Positions 1 to 7,610 of a stretch of DNA of 64,000 nucleotides are shown here, piece by piece (the stretch's first letter is position 1; each line of letters opens with the position of its first letter). The notes under the pieces were generated by a model. That model saw only the letters and a list, made by a program, of their open reading frames with translations, did no database searches and was not told the origin of the DNA. The DNA is from Brevibacillus panacihumi (GTDB lineage: Bacteria > Bacillota > Bacilli > Brevibacillales > Brevibacillaceae). The DNA lies in NCBI RefSeq assembly GCF_003710985.1, contig NZ_RHHT01000066.1:1-64000 (forward strand), given 5' to 3'. The position numbers and the translations under genes are program-made.

Positions 1-122
1 CAAGGAAAGAAGAACATCGGAAAGCCGTATGAGGGAGAACCTCACGTACGGTTTGATGAGGGGGAACTGATAGGAGTAAGGCGACCAAACGGTCGCCAGA
101 AAGCGTCAGTTCTCTACTCTAC
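1..122 (+). ncRNA. Group II intron 3' end (domains V and VI), cut by window edge
   Basis: Positions 21-54 form a 34-nt domain V hairpin with the AGC catalytic triad near its 5' foot, a GAGA tetraloop-like tip and the closing strand ending in GGTTT. Domain VI follows: GGGAACTGA (62-70) pairs with TCAGTTCTC (106-114), enclosing a small GGCGACC/GGTCGCC hairpin, with an unpaired A near the foot. The intron should end in AY, and AC at 121-122 fits. The sequence after 122 is continuous with the palindromic repeat found twice more in this window, which fixes the junction. The 5' part and any reverse-transcriptase gene lie outside the window. The fold was made by eye. Confidence 0.78.
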
Positions 123-258
123 ACCCTGAATTACTCCCTGGATTCGGCTGCTTTTGGCCGCGGTTCCCCCTTTGGAATGGAGTCGGCCAGGAATGACCCC
201 CATCGAAGATCCCAACCCGCCGAAGCGTTTTCCCCTTTTTCCTCCCCCACAGCTGGCT
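123..258 (+). repeat. Palindromic repeat, copy A (3' half only)
   Basis: This stretch matches the second half of copies B (20203-20438) and C (42528-42768): it shares the core GGCTGCTTTTGGCCGCGGTT, then an AAGATCCCA-type block and a pyrimidine-rich arm. The first half is missing because the group II intron lies there; homology starts abruptly at ACCCTGAAT (123-131). No gene is seen inside it. Confidence 0.8.
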
Positions 259-415
259 GGCGTACATAAAAAAAAGGCATCTATCACGAGGCGGAAAGCC
301 GCTGGTGTCAGATACCGAACTGGGGGTTATTTATCACTGAAAGCACATGCTTACTTTTCTAAATATAGCAGGTAAAAATAAAGAAACCGTAAAATAAACA
401 TAAAGTGAAATAAAA
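259..415. other. Gene-free AT-rich spacer
   Basis: The spacer lies between repeat copy A and the stop codon of the minus-strand histidine kinase. It is A/T rich towards 360-415. No convincing coding sequence, and no clear intrinsic terminator for the kinase operon, was recognised. Confidence 0.5.
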
Positions 416-1792
416 TTAAGTTGTATAGAACGGAATGGTGAAAGAAAAGCTGCTTCCCACACCCAATTCGCTCGTCACCATGATTTCCCCGCCGTGGCGA
501 CGGACGATGCTTTGGCATATATTCAGGCCAAGGCCAGTGCCGCCGTTGTCCCGATTGCGCGATTTTTCCACACGATAAAATTTGGTGAAGATCTTCGTCT
601 GGTCCTCGGGCGATATCCCTTCTCCCTTGTCGATGACGGAAAAAAGGACATGGCCTTCCCGCTGGTCGCACGTAATCAGGATGGAGCCGCCTGGCTTGTT
701 GTAGGTCATCGCGTTGTTGATCAGATTTTCCATCACCCGGCGCAGCTTAGCTTCGTCTGCCTCGATGTAAAGCTCGTTGGAGACACGCAGCTTCCATTGG
801 AAGGACAGCCCTGCATCCTTGATCCGAACCAGGTAGTCCTCGATGATTCCTTTCATGAACTGCTTGACGTGGATACGGCTTATATTGAGGCGGACCTCCG
901 TGCTTTGCGTGCTGTAATCCTGCAATTCATCGAGGAGCTTCTCCAGGTCGGACGTCTTTTGTTCGATTTTGCCCATCTGTTTCTGAATTCGTTCGAGATC
1001 AGTGACACGACCGGTGCCGATATAGGAGGCATAGCCTTTGATCGTGGTCAGCGGTGTGCGGAAATCATGGGCGATAGCTGAGATCAGCTCGGACTGGCGC
1101 TCCTCGGACACACGCAATTCGTCCACCATATCGCCGAAATACTGGAATAGCTGGCCGAATTCGTCGTGCGTGCGATAGGAGAAGGAGACGAGCCGTTTGC
1201 CATCGCGAATCTCCTGTGTAACACGGGTAAGCTCGTTGACAGGACGCAAGATCCAGCGGACATACAGGGCCATCAAGACCAGTCCGACAAGCGTGATGCT
1301 GCCGTAAATAAACCAGAGCATCATCGAGACCCCTTTGGAAGCCATGATGTCGTATTCGTCCGTGTAAAAGTAAATGACGGTCTCGCCTTCCTTGGGAGGC
1401 TCCTGCTGGAAATGATACTCGCCGACGATTTTCAGACTGCTTTTTTTCTCCGAATTTCGCTGCGAGGGTGGGGGCTGTTTCAGCTTGTAGGCTTCGGAGT
1501 CCTTGGAAAAGATGACATTGCCCCTTGCATCCTTCACGATTATGCGGTACATCAAGTCTTCCGGAAGATTATAGTCCAGCTCCAGCCGCTCGGTAGGGTC
1601 TTTGAAATTGTAGGAACGCAGCAGCTGCATCAGCTGTACTTTTTCCGCTGTTTCCTTCTCGTACTGGTATTGAGTGTGTCGGTCATTCTTTAATTGTTCG
1701 ACGATAATGTCTTCAAAGACAAATTTGAACAGCAGGATGTTGAGGACCATCAGGGCGATAAAGGAAAGAAAGAGTTTGTTGCGCAAGCTCAT
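416..1792 (-). CDS. Sensor histidine kinase (EnvZ/PhoR type)
   Basis: Membrane sensor kinase of 458 aa, partner of the response regulator just upstream. A first membrane segment (about residues 7-26), an extracellular sensor region (about 27-155), a second membrane segment (157-178) and a HAMP linker (about 179-232) precede the dimerisation domain. The phospho-acceptor His is about residue 242 in SAIAHDFRTPLTTI. The ATPase domain shows N-box NLINNAMTYN, DKGEGIS and GGTGLGLNI. Its ATG (1790-1792) directly abuts the TAG stop of the regulator gene (1793-1795), so the two are translationally linked. The stimulus cannot be read from sequence; the proline- and lysine-rich extracellular stretch around residues 104-120 is not a domain I recognise. 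Confidence 0.93.
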   Translation of the reverse strand: MSLRNKLFLSFIALMVLNILLFKFVFEDIIVEQLKNDRHTQYQYEKETAEKVQLMQLLRSYNFKDPTERLELDYNLPEDLMYRIIVKDARGNVIFSKDSEAYKLKQPPPSQRNSEKKSSLKIVGEYHFQQEPPKEGETVIYFYTDEYDIMASKGVSMMLWFIYGSITLVGLVLMALYVRWILRPVNELTRVTQEIRDGKRLVSFSYRTHDEFGQLFQYFGDMVDELRVSEERQSELISAIAHDFRTPLTTIKGYASYIGTGRVTDLERIQKQMGKIEQKTSDLEKLLDELQDYSTQSTEVRLNISRIHVKQFMKGIIEDYLVRIKDAGLSFQWKLRVSNELYIEADEAKLRRVMENLINNAMTYNKPGGSILITCDQREGHVLFSVIDKGEGISPEDQTKIFTKFYRVEKSRNRDNGGTGLGLNICQSIVRRHGGEIMVTSELGVGSSFSFTIPFYTT

Positions 1793-2518
1793 CTAGAGCT
1801 TCTCCCCGATAAAGACATAGCCCGTTCCCCACTGTGTTTTGATGAACTGGCGATCTTCCTCCAGTTTTTCACGCAGGTTTTTGATATGGACGGTGACAGT
1901 GTTGAGCGAGCCGTACCCATATCCCCAGACGCGGTCGTAGATTTGTTCGCGGGTAAAGACAATGCCGGCATTCTCAGCCAGGAAGGTGAGCAGTTGAAAT
2001 TCCTTGGTGGAGAGCTCGATTTTTTGCTCATTTACATAGACGGAGTACGTCTCCTTGTGAATTTCCAGGCCCCTGAATTTCAGGATGGTGATGGACGAAG
2101 AGGACGCTTCTTTTACCGGCTGTTCTTCCGAGTGCTTGCGGATGCGCTCGTATCTGCGCAGATGGGCGCGGATGCGGGCGAGCAGTTCTTCGGTATCAAA
2201 AGGCTTGGTAATGTAATCGTCTGCTCCAATCTCGAAGCCGACTACCTTGTCTACCGCTTTGCCTTTGGCGCTTAAGAATAAAATCGGCAGGTCCCACTCC
2301 CGGCGAATCTGGGAGCAAAGCTCGTAGCCGCTCATATTGGGCATCATAATATCGAGCAGGATCAGGTTGGGAATCTCGCCGCGTTTTAATTTCATCAAGG
2401 CCTCCGCTCCATTTTCTGCAGAGGAGACCTGAAATCCCTCGTTCTCCAGGATGTCTTCCAACAACTCTATGATTTCAAGATTGTCGTCGACGATCAGAAT
2501 ATGGTCATGCACCAACAT
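1793..2518 (-). CDS. OmpR-family response regulator
   Basis: DNA-binding response regulator of 241 aa, first gene of a two-gene operon with the kinase at 416-1792. The receiver domain spans about residues 1-120 with acidic pocket VDD (10-12) and phospho-acceptor Asp about 56 in LLDIMMPNMSG. The C-terminal winged helix (about 140-240) has the usual LSTKEFQLL and TVTVHIKNLREKLE blocks. Start: ATG at 2518 sits only 2-3 nt from GGGGG, whereas an in-frame GTG at 2510-2512 (giving MHDHILIVDD) has ideal spacing, so the true start may be two codons later. The target genes are unknown; an envelope role is possible because the next gene upstream is a wall endopeptidase. Confidence 0.93.
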   Translation of the reverse strand: MLVHDHILIVDDNLEIIELLEDILENEGFQVSSAENGAEALMKLKRGEIPNLILLDIMMPNMSGYELCSQIRREWDLPILFLSAKGKAVDKVVGFEIGADDYITKPFDTEELLARIRAHLRRYERIRKHSEEQPVKEASSSSITILKFRGLEIHKETYSVYVNEQKIELSTKEFQLLTFLAENAGIVFTREQIYDRVWGYGYGSLNTVTVHIKNLREKLEEDRQFIKTQWGTGYVFIGEKL

Positions 2519-2682
2519 TACCCCCAGTATCTTCTATCTTCCTCATTGAACCAATGATACCTAAGCATATCTGTCTAACTATCATACCATGCCTGGAACG
2601 GTGGGAGGGAAAAAGAAAGCATCTTCTGACAAATAGGCGATTGCTGTAGTCTCGTCCTGACACCTGGTCCTAATTTCCGTCA

Positions 2683-2712
2683 GAAAAAGCCAGAGATTCG
2701 ATATCCCTGGCT
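2683..2712 (-). terminator. Intrinsic terminator of the NlpC/P60 gene
   Basis: On the minus strand AAGCCAGGGAT pairs with ATCTCTGGCTT across a short loop and is followed by T5. It lies about 20 nt after the stop codon of the endopeptidase gene and separates it from the two-component operon downstream. Confidence 0.85.
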
Positions 2713-2732
2713 TCCATGATGCAAATGGATGT

Positions 2733-3296
2733 TTACTTTTGTGGCAGTGATGCAGCTTGCACCGCCTGTTCCTTGTCTGGAGCGGCAGGTGCTTCCTGTA
2801 CCGTTTCTTCTGGAGCTGTTGGCGCTTCTTCCGCTGCCTTCTCTTCCAGTGCTGGTACATGGACGCGTTTGGCGCCTACATAGCGCTTGCTCCAGTAGTA
2901 CGGATCGTTCAACTTGGTATTGACGACGCCGCGGCCTGATTCGGAGTGGACAAATGTTCCGTCTCCGATGTAGATGCCGACATGCGAAATGCTGCGTCCG
3001 TTGGTTTTGAAGAAGACCAGATCACCTGGCTGCAGATCCTTCTTGTCCACGGCAGTGCCCACTTGGTATTGGGCGGCAGAACTCGCTGGCAATTCTACAC
3101 CTAGTTCTTCAAAGACGTAGTGTGTGAAACCGGAGCAGTCAAATCCTTTTTTGGTCTTGCCTGCAGTTTTGTATGGGACGCCATAAAGATCACTGACAAC
3201 ATCGTGAAGCTTTGTTGCCTTTTCTTCCGCATGTGCAGCGCCAGCTCCCATCGCAAGCATACCTACAATCAGTAATGAAGCGAACACCTTGCGCAA
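2733..3296 (-). CDS. Secreted NlpC/P60 cell-wall endopeptidase
   Basis: Exported peptidoglycan hydrolase of 187 aa. A signal peptide with a hydrophobic core (about 5-20) ends at AHA (21-23). The NlpC/P60 domain (about 28-135) carries the nucleophile Cys54 in GFDCSGF, His105 in SISHVGIYIG and the downstream block DGTFVHS. The family cleaves D-gamma-glutamyl-meso-diaminopimelate bonds. The last 50 residues are an Ala/Pro/Glu-rich low-complexity tail with no binding domain, so wall attachment is unclear. The gene stands alone between its own terminator and a c-di-AMP riboswitch leader, which is how several Bacillales wall-hydrolase genes are controlled. Confidence 0.93.
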   Translation of the reverse strand: MRKVFASLLIVGMLAMGAGAAHAEEKATKLHDVVSDLYGVPYKTAGKTKKGFDCSGFTHYVFEELGVELPASSAAQYQVGTAVDKKDLQPGDLVFFKTNGRSISHVGIYIGDGTFVHSESGRGVVNTKLNDPYYWSKRYVGAKRVHVPALEEKAAEEAPTAPEETVQEAPAAPDKEQAVQAASLPQK

Positions 3297-3313
3297 AAGA
3301 ACTGCTCCTCTCG

Positions 3314-3432
3314 TGAGCCTACGAGGTTAGCTGAAGGGTTCGGTCGAAAGGACGCCCTAGACTGCCACATGGACAGCCATTCACCCCAAAAACTTGGTTC
3401 CCCCGTTTCCGATCTGCGGAACTCGGCTTTTT
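3314..3432 (-). promoter_or_regulatory. c-di-AMP riboswitch (ydaO-yuaA type)
   Basis: Read on the minus strand, the leader contains the signature blocks in order: GCCGAGTTCCGC paired with GCGGAA-type sequence, ACGGGGGAACCA, TTTTTGGGGTGAAT, a TAGGG element, and the 3' signature CAGCTAACCTCGTAGGC. These are the conserved elements of the ydaO class, an OFF switch that binds c-di-AMP and often precedes wall-hydrolase genes. It ends about 18 nt before the endopeptidase start codon, so control may act on translation or through a terminator formed with the gene's ribosome binding site. Confidence 0.88.
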
Positions 3433-3735
3433 CGATCTTTTTTTACAAGAACACCTCCTACGTATTCCATCTCGATCCGAGATTTCCTTTTTTTCGCCTA
3501 TTTGTTCACGATTTGTTCACATTTTTCTGTCAAAACGTGTAACGAAATCGGATCGACGGCGTCGGCCTGTATTCGTCACCGGATTCGTCCGATTGCGGCA
3601 GGAAACGGTATCCGTCCAAGGGCGGAGACAAAAACCAACCGCTCGCCCGTTATGGAGGAAAGGGTGCGGGGGCTAGAATAAAGCCATGAGATTCACATCT
3701 GCATCACGGGGTGTAGAGAGGAGGGAAGGGCTAGG
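3433..3735. other. Divergent intergenic region with an 11-bp direct repeat
   Basis: No gene is seen. TTTGTTCAC occurs twice, at 3501-3509 and 3512-3520, an 11-bp period (TGTTCA-N5-TGTTCA). This spacing is that of WalR/PhoP-type response-regulator sites, though the bases do not fit either consensus fully. Minus-strand TTGACA (about 3524-3529) could be a -35 for the riboswitch transcript. The right side must carry the promoter of the lia-like operon, with TAGAAT near 3675 as a candidate -10 without a good -35. Confidence 0.45.
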
Positions 3736-4122
3736 ATGGGTGAACGGTCAGGAAAGATTCTGCTCGGGCTGGTTCTGCTGCTCATTGGTGGGATGGTTTT
3801 GCTCGATCAGATCGGCATCGACAGCGGAGAGATGATTGGGGTGCTGATATCCGGCGTGCTGATGTTTTACGGGGCTCGCAAGATCATGGGGCCGACCGGG
3901 TCTCGCTTCTGGGGCATTCTGATTTTTCTGTTCGGCTTCCTGATGCTGATTGGCAAATTGAATCTGCTGTTTACCAGTCTCTTGGCGATCGGGATCATCT
4001 ACCTGGGGTATCGGCTGATTCGCCGTCAGGATGCCCCCAAGGAAGCGCCGCCTGAATGGGAGCGCCAATGGGCTCGCAAAGTACTGCAGGAAGACTCTTT
4101 GGATCGCTGGGAAAAAAGGTAA
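3736..4122 (+). CDS. liaI: LiaI-like small membrane protein
   Basis: Membrane protein of 128 aa with about four short hydrophobic segments in two hairpins (about 6-45 and 55-95) and a charged C-terminal tail rich in Arg, Lys and Glu. This layout and length match LiaI, the membrane anchor for the phage-shock protein LiaH, and the N-terminal part of LiaF (compare the protein at 5573-6433, which begins with similar segments). It is followed at 64 nt by the pspA/liaH homologue and lies first in the operon, as liaI does in Bacillus. The ATG at 3736 follows the purine-rich sequence GGAGGGAAGGG. Confidence 0.75.
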   Translation: MGERSGKILLGLVLLLIGGMVLLDQIGIDSGEMIGVLISGVLMFYGARKIMGPTGSRFWGILIFLFGFLMLIGKLNLLFTSLLAIGIIYLGYRLIRRQDAPKEAPPEWERQWARKVLQEDSLDRWEKR

Positions 4123-4185
4123 GCAGCATTGAACGAACTATTTTGGATGGACAATCTGATGTGATATGATGAGGAGGATAAGAAA

Positions 4186-4899
4186 ATGAGTATTTTTAAA
4201 CGATTGCGTGACCTGACTGTAGCTTCGGTGAATGATGCCCTGGATTCGATGGAAGATCCAGTTGTGATGCTGAATCAATACATGAGAGACATGGAAGTGG
4301 AGATCGGCCAGGTCGAGGTGGCCGTAGCCCGTCAAGTAGCGCTTGAAAAGAAATTCAGACAGCAATGGGAAGAAGCGACCGCTCTGGTAGAGAAAAGAGA
4401 TCGCCAGGTCAAGCTGGCACTCGTGGAGCAAGAGGATGAGCTGGCCCGCCGCGCGCTGATGGACAAGAAGCAGTTTGAAGCTCGTGCGCAGGAATACGAG
4501 GAGCTGTACCGCACTGCTTCCGAAGCCGCTGCCCAAATGCGGGAAAAGCTGACTGAACTGAAGGAAGAATTCTACAAAATGCGAGCGAAACGCTTTACGC
4601 TGATGGCACGTGCACAGGTAGCCCGTACGCAAAAGCAAGTGAATCAAGCTGTGACAGGCATCGGGACACAGACAGCCGGACGCGGATTTGCCCGCATGGA
4701 AGAAAAGGTAATCCGCATGGAAGCGGAAGCACAACTGAGCGGAAAATGGCGTCAACCAAGCGTCGGTCTGGAAGATGCGCTCCTCGCTCTGGAAAAAGAT
4801 GACCTGGATGCTGAATTGGCTGCAATCAAGGCAGCAATGGAGCAAAAAGGGGATAAGATAGAAAAAACAGGCGAGACAGCGAAGGCAGAAAAAGCCTGA
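4186..4899 (+). CDS. liaH: PspA/IM30-family envelope stress protein (LiaH-like)
   Basis: Protein of 237 aa, predicted almost entirely helical and coiled coil, with the family N-terminus FKRLRDLTVASVNDALDSME followed by DPVVMLNQYMRDME. PspA/LiaH proteins form large rings or filaments on the inner membrane face and stabilise membranes damaged by antibiotics. A good ribosome binding site (GAGGAGG) precedes the ATG. An internal terminator-like hairpin follows at 4935-4959, which would make this protein more abundant than those encoded downstream, as seen for liaIH in Bacillus. Confidence 0.92.
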   Translation: MSIFKRLRDLTVASVNDALDSMEDPVVMLNQYMRDMEVEIGQVEVAVARQVALEKKFRQQWEEATALVEKRDRQVKLALVEQEDELARRALMDKKQFEARAQEYEELYRTASEAAAQMREKLTELKEEFYKMRAKRFTLMARAQVARTQKQVNQAVTGIGTQTAGRGFARMEEKVIRMEAEAQLSGKWRQPSVGLEDALLALEKDDLDAELAAIKAAMEQKGDKIEKTGETAKAEKA

Positions 4900-4934
4900 T
4901 CGAGCTTGACACTTGAATAGATCGTGGTAGTAAG

Positions 4935-4959
4935 GCAGCCTGTCCTACAGGCTGCTTTT
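4935..4959 (+). terminator. Internal terminator or attenuator after pspA/liaH
   Basis: GCAGCCTGT and ACAGGCTGC form a GC-rich stem followed by TTTT. It lies 36 nt after the pspA/liaH stop and 21 nt before the next start, inside what is otherwise one gene array, so it probably lowers read-through to the methyltransferase and the liaFSR homologues. Confidence 0.75.
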
Positions 4960-4979
4960 CCCCTAGGAGGTACAGTTAC

Positions 4980-5558
4980 TTGGCAGACTTTTTGGCCTTT
5001 TTACGTCGTTTTATAGCAGAGCCCGGACAGGTTGGGAGCGTCATCCCCAGCTCCCGTTTTCTTTGTCAGAACATGCTTAGTTCTATTGATTGGTCCAAGA
5101 CAGATGTGATTTTTGAGCTCGGACCCGGTACGGGGCCATTTACTCAGGCCATCTCGAAATATAAAAAACCGGATGCCTACTATTTGTTGGTGGAACGAGA
5201 CCCGCAGTTTCGCAACCTGCTTCATTCCCGCTTTCCCGACCTGACGATTCGGGAGGAAGCGACACAGCTTCGCACCTATCTGGAGGAATTGCATCTGGAC
5301 AAAGTGGATGTCATCGTATCGGGGCTGCCCTTCGCGAATTTCCCTGCCCAGCAGCGAGCAGCCATTCTCGACCAGGTTCAATCCGTTTTGGCGCCGGACG
5401 GCATATTTGTCACGTTTCAATATTCCTTGCAGCTTAAAGCTGAGCTCCAAGCGCGGTTTTCCTGGGTCGAGACTGATTTCACCCTGTTCAATATTCCCCC
5501 GGCATTTATTTATACCTGTCGCAACCAAGTACGTGAAGACAACCTGCATGGGGCGTAA
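4980..5558 (+). CDS. SAM-dependent methyltransferase, phospholipid N-methyltransferase-like
   Basis: Class I Rossmann methyltransferase of 192 aa. Motif I is FELGPGTGPFTQ (about 45-56); VERDPQF is the acidic end of strand 2; IVSGLPFANF matches the NLPY/GLPF-type motif IV of the family that unites KsgA-type rRNA adenine dimethylases and PmtA-type phospholipid methyltransferases. The N-terminal block FLRRFIAEPGQVGSVIPSS is typical of bacterial phosphatidylethanolamine N-methyltransferase homologues. It begins with TTG at 4980 behind CTAGGAGG. It replaces liaG in an otherwise lia-like gene order, so a membrane-lipid role in envelope stress is an attractive inference, but substrate is not established by sequence. 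Confidence 0.8.
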   Translation: MADFLAFLRRFIAEPGQVGSVIPSSRFLCQNMLSSIDWSKTDVIFELGPGTGPFTQAISKYKKPDAYYLLVERDPQFRNLLHSRFPDLTIREEATQLRTYLEELHLDKVDVIVSGLPFANFPAQQRAAILDQVQSVLAPDGIFVTFQYSLQLKAELQARFSWVETDFTLFNIPPAFIYTCRNQVREDNLHGA

Positions 5559-5572
5559 GAGAGGAGACTTCC

Positions 5573-6433
5573 GTGAAATTGTCCCGCTTGCACAAAATGA
5601 TGGCTGGTGTCCTGATTCTTTTGACGGGCATCGGGCTGTTGTTAGACAGCTTTGGTATCATTTCATTCGGCCTGTTTGATCTCTGGCCGCTGGCGCTCGT
5701 CTATTTCGGCGTTCGCCTCTGGAGCGACAATAAAAAAATCAGCGGCGGCATTCTGGCCACATTGGGCATCGTGATCTCGCTGGAGATGTGGCTCGGCATC
5801 GGAATCGAAGACCTGTTTAAAATCGGCGTGCCCCTGCTGTTTATCTACTTTGGTTATCGTTTGATTCGCGGCAAGAGTGTACGAACCTTCAAGAAAAAAG
5901 AGTCCCCCTCGCTGGATGATGATTTTTTTGCGGCAGAGGAGACGGCTTCTCCCCGGCAGGAACGGGAGCCGGAGGAAGAAAAGCGCTATCGCTGGAGGGG
6001 GAGACGTGAGACGGGACCTGCTTCGGAATCCGCGAGGGCGCAATCCGGCGGGATCTTGCTGCCGATGGAAACGCGCAGCTCCTTGATCGGCGATTTTCAC
6101 TTGACCTCGGGGCGGTTTGAACTGAACCACTTGCATGTCTGGCATGGAATTGGTGATGTAGTGATCGATTTGTCCAGGGCGGTGCTGATGCACGAAGAAG
6201 CGATGCTGTCTGTCGATGGCTGGATCGGAGACGTTACGATCTACGTGCCGATCGATCTGGCGGCGTCGGTATCTGCTGAGGTGAGCGTCGGCGATCTGGA
6301 GGTTTTTGGTCATCGGCAAGGCGGCATCAGCCGTTGCATCGTGGTGCGTTCCGATCACTACGACACGGCTGCCAACAAGGTACTTCTACGAATCTCGCTG
6401 CTCGTCGGCGATATTAAAGTCAAGTACATCTAG
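5573..6433 (+). CDS. liaF: LiaF-like membrane regulator
   Basis: Protein of 286 aa: hydrophobic N-terminus with about four membrane segments (residues 5-100), a charged linker (105-160) and a C-terminal domain of the LiaF 'cell wall-active antibiotics response' type (about 165-286, with repeated IGDV/VGDL strands such as IGDVTIYVP and VGDLEVFG). LiaF proteins inhibit the kinase LiaS until envelope damage occurs. GTG start at 5573 follows GAGAGGAG; the gene lies 14 nt after the methyltransferase and 13 nt before liaS. The gene order F-S-R is the same as in Bacillus. Confidence 0.88.
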   Translation: MKLSRLHKMMAGVLILLTGIGLLLDSFGIISFGLFDLWPLALVYFGVRLWSDNKKISGGILATLGIVISLEMWLGIGIEDLFKIGVPLLFIYFGYRLIRGKSVRTFKKKESPSLDDDFFAAEETASPRQEREPEEEKRYRWRGRRETGPASESARAQSGGILLPMETRSSLIGDFHLTSGRFELNHLHVWHGIGDVVIDLSRAVLMHEEAMLSVDGWIGDVTIYVPIDLAASVSAEVSVGDLEVFGHRQGGISRCIVVRSDHYDTAANKVLLRISLLVGDIKVKYI

Positions 6434-6446
6434 GGGGTACTGGCGA

Positions 6447-7610
6447 ATGCGACGACAGAGATTAGCGAGTTTGCAATGGCAAAGTGTTCGGCACGGCCTC
6501 ATGATGACAGTGAGCGTCATCATGGTTTCGTTTGCTTGTTTTTTCAGCTTGTATTTTGTGGGGATGAATGACCCGCAGATCCAACAATGGTACGTTGCCT
6601 GGGTCCATGATCCGACGGTGACGGAATTTATGGAGAATTACATGCCGTTCCAATTGCCACAGGAACCGGATTGGCTGGTGATGGTCGTCGCTTTTGCGGT
6701 CTCCCTGCCTGCAGGTGCTGTGATCGGTCTGTTCGGTTCCTATATCTACGGCAATCTGCTGAAAAAGCGGATGAATGTGCTTTGGGAGGCGGCGATGAAT
6801 TTGGGACGAGGCATCTTGTCCTACCGCGTGCCGGAGCTTGGGACGGATGAAGTCGGCGAGTTAGGGTGGCAATTGAACCGGCTGGCGTCCCAGTGGGAGG
6901 AGCAGGTTGCTTCTCTGCAGCGCTTGTCCAACCACAACGCAGCATTAGCCGAGCAGTTGAAGCACACGGCCGTTACAGAAGAGCGGCAGCGTTTGGCCAG
7001 AGAGCTGCACGATGCGGTCAGTCAGCAGTTGTTTGCGATTGCGATGACGACTGCTGCACTCAAGCGGATCGTGGAAAAAAATCCGCAGCGGGCCGCCCAG
7101 CAAATCGAGCTGGTGGAGGAAATGGCTGCTGCTGCACAGGCTGAGATGAGGGCTTTATTGCTTCATCTGCGGCCGGCGACACTGCAAAACAAAAGCCTCA
7201 AGGAAGCGGTGCTGGATCTTTTGGAGGAGCTCACGCGAAAGAACAGCATGGGCATCCATTGGGAAATCGAGGATGTCGAAGGGCTGCCAAGCGGCATAGA
7301 GGACCACCTCTTCCGGATTCTTCAGGAGTCGCTGTCCAATACGCTGCGGCATGCCAAAGCAAATCAGATTGTCATCAAGCTGTTTACGCTGCAGGGACAA
7401 GTCCGGATGCGCATTGTCGATGACGGGGTGGGTTTTGACCCCGATGGCGAAAAGCTGACCTCTTACGGTCTGCAAAGCATGCGTGAGCGGGTGGCAGAGG
7501 TGGGCGGTTCGATGGAGATCTATTCGGCGATAGGAAAGGGAACCCAAATCGAAGTGCGGATTCCCTTGGTTTCACAATCGGAACGTGAAGGAGTTGAGGG
7601 TGATTCGTGA
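6447..7610 (+). CDS. liaS: LiaS-like sensor histidine kinase
   Basis: NarX/LiaS-type kinase of 387 aa. Two membrane segments (about 17-39 and 76-100) enclose a short extracellular loop of about 36 residues, as in intramembrane-sensing kinases. A HAMP-like linker leads to the HisKA_3 domain with phospho-acceptor His188 in ERQRLARELHDAVSQQLF, then an ATPase domain with RILQESLSNTLRHA, DDGVGFD and GLQSMRERV. The ATG at 6447 follows GGGGG by 8 nt. The start codon of liaR overlaps its stop, so regulator and kinase are translationally coupled. Confidence 0.92.
   Translation: MRRQRLASLQWQSVRHGLMMTVSVIMVSFACFFSLYFVGMNDPQIQQWYVAWVHDPTVTEFMENYMPFQLPQEPDWLVMVVAFAVSLPAGAVIGLFGSYIYGNLLKKRMNVLWEAAMNLGRGILSYRVPELGTDEVGELGWQLNRLASQWEEQVASLQRLSNHNAALAEQLKHTAVTEERQRLARELHDAVSQQLFAIAMTTAALKRIVEKNPQRAAQQIELVEEMAAAAQAEMRALLLHLRPATLQNKSLKEAVLDLLEELTRKNSMGIHWEIEDVEGLPSGIEDHLFRILQESLSNTLRHAKANQIVIKLFTLQGQVRMRIVDDGVGFDPDGEKLTSYGLQSMRERVAEVGGSMEIYSAIGKGTQIEVRIPLVSQSEREGVEGDS

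Noticed and set aside
1-258. Complete group II intron or RT gene
   Set aside because: Only domains V-VI fall in the window; nothing upstream is available to judge class or the presence of a reverse transcriptase.
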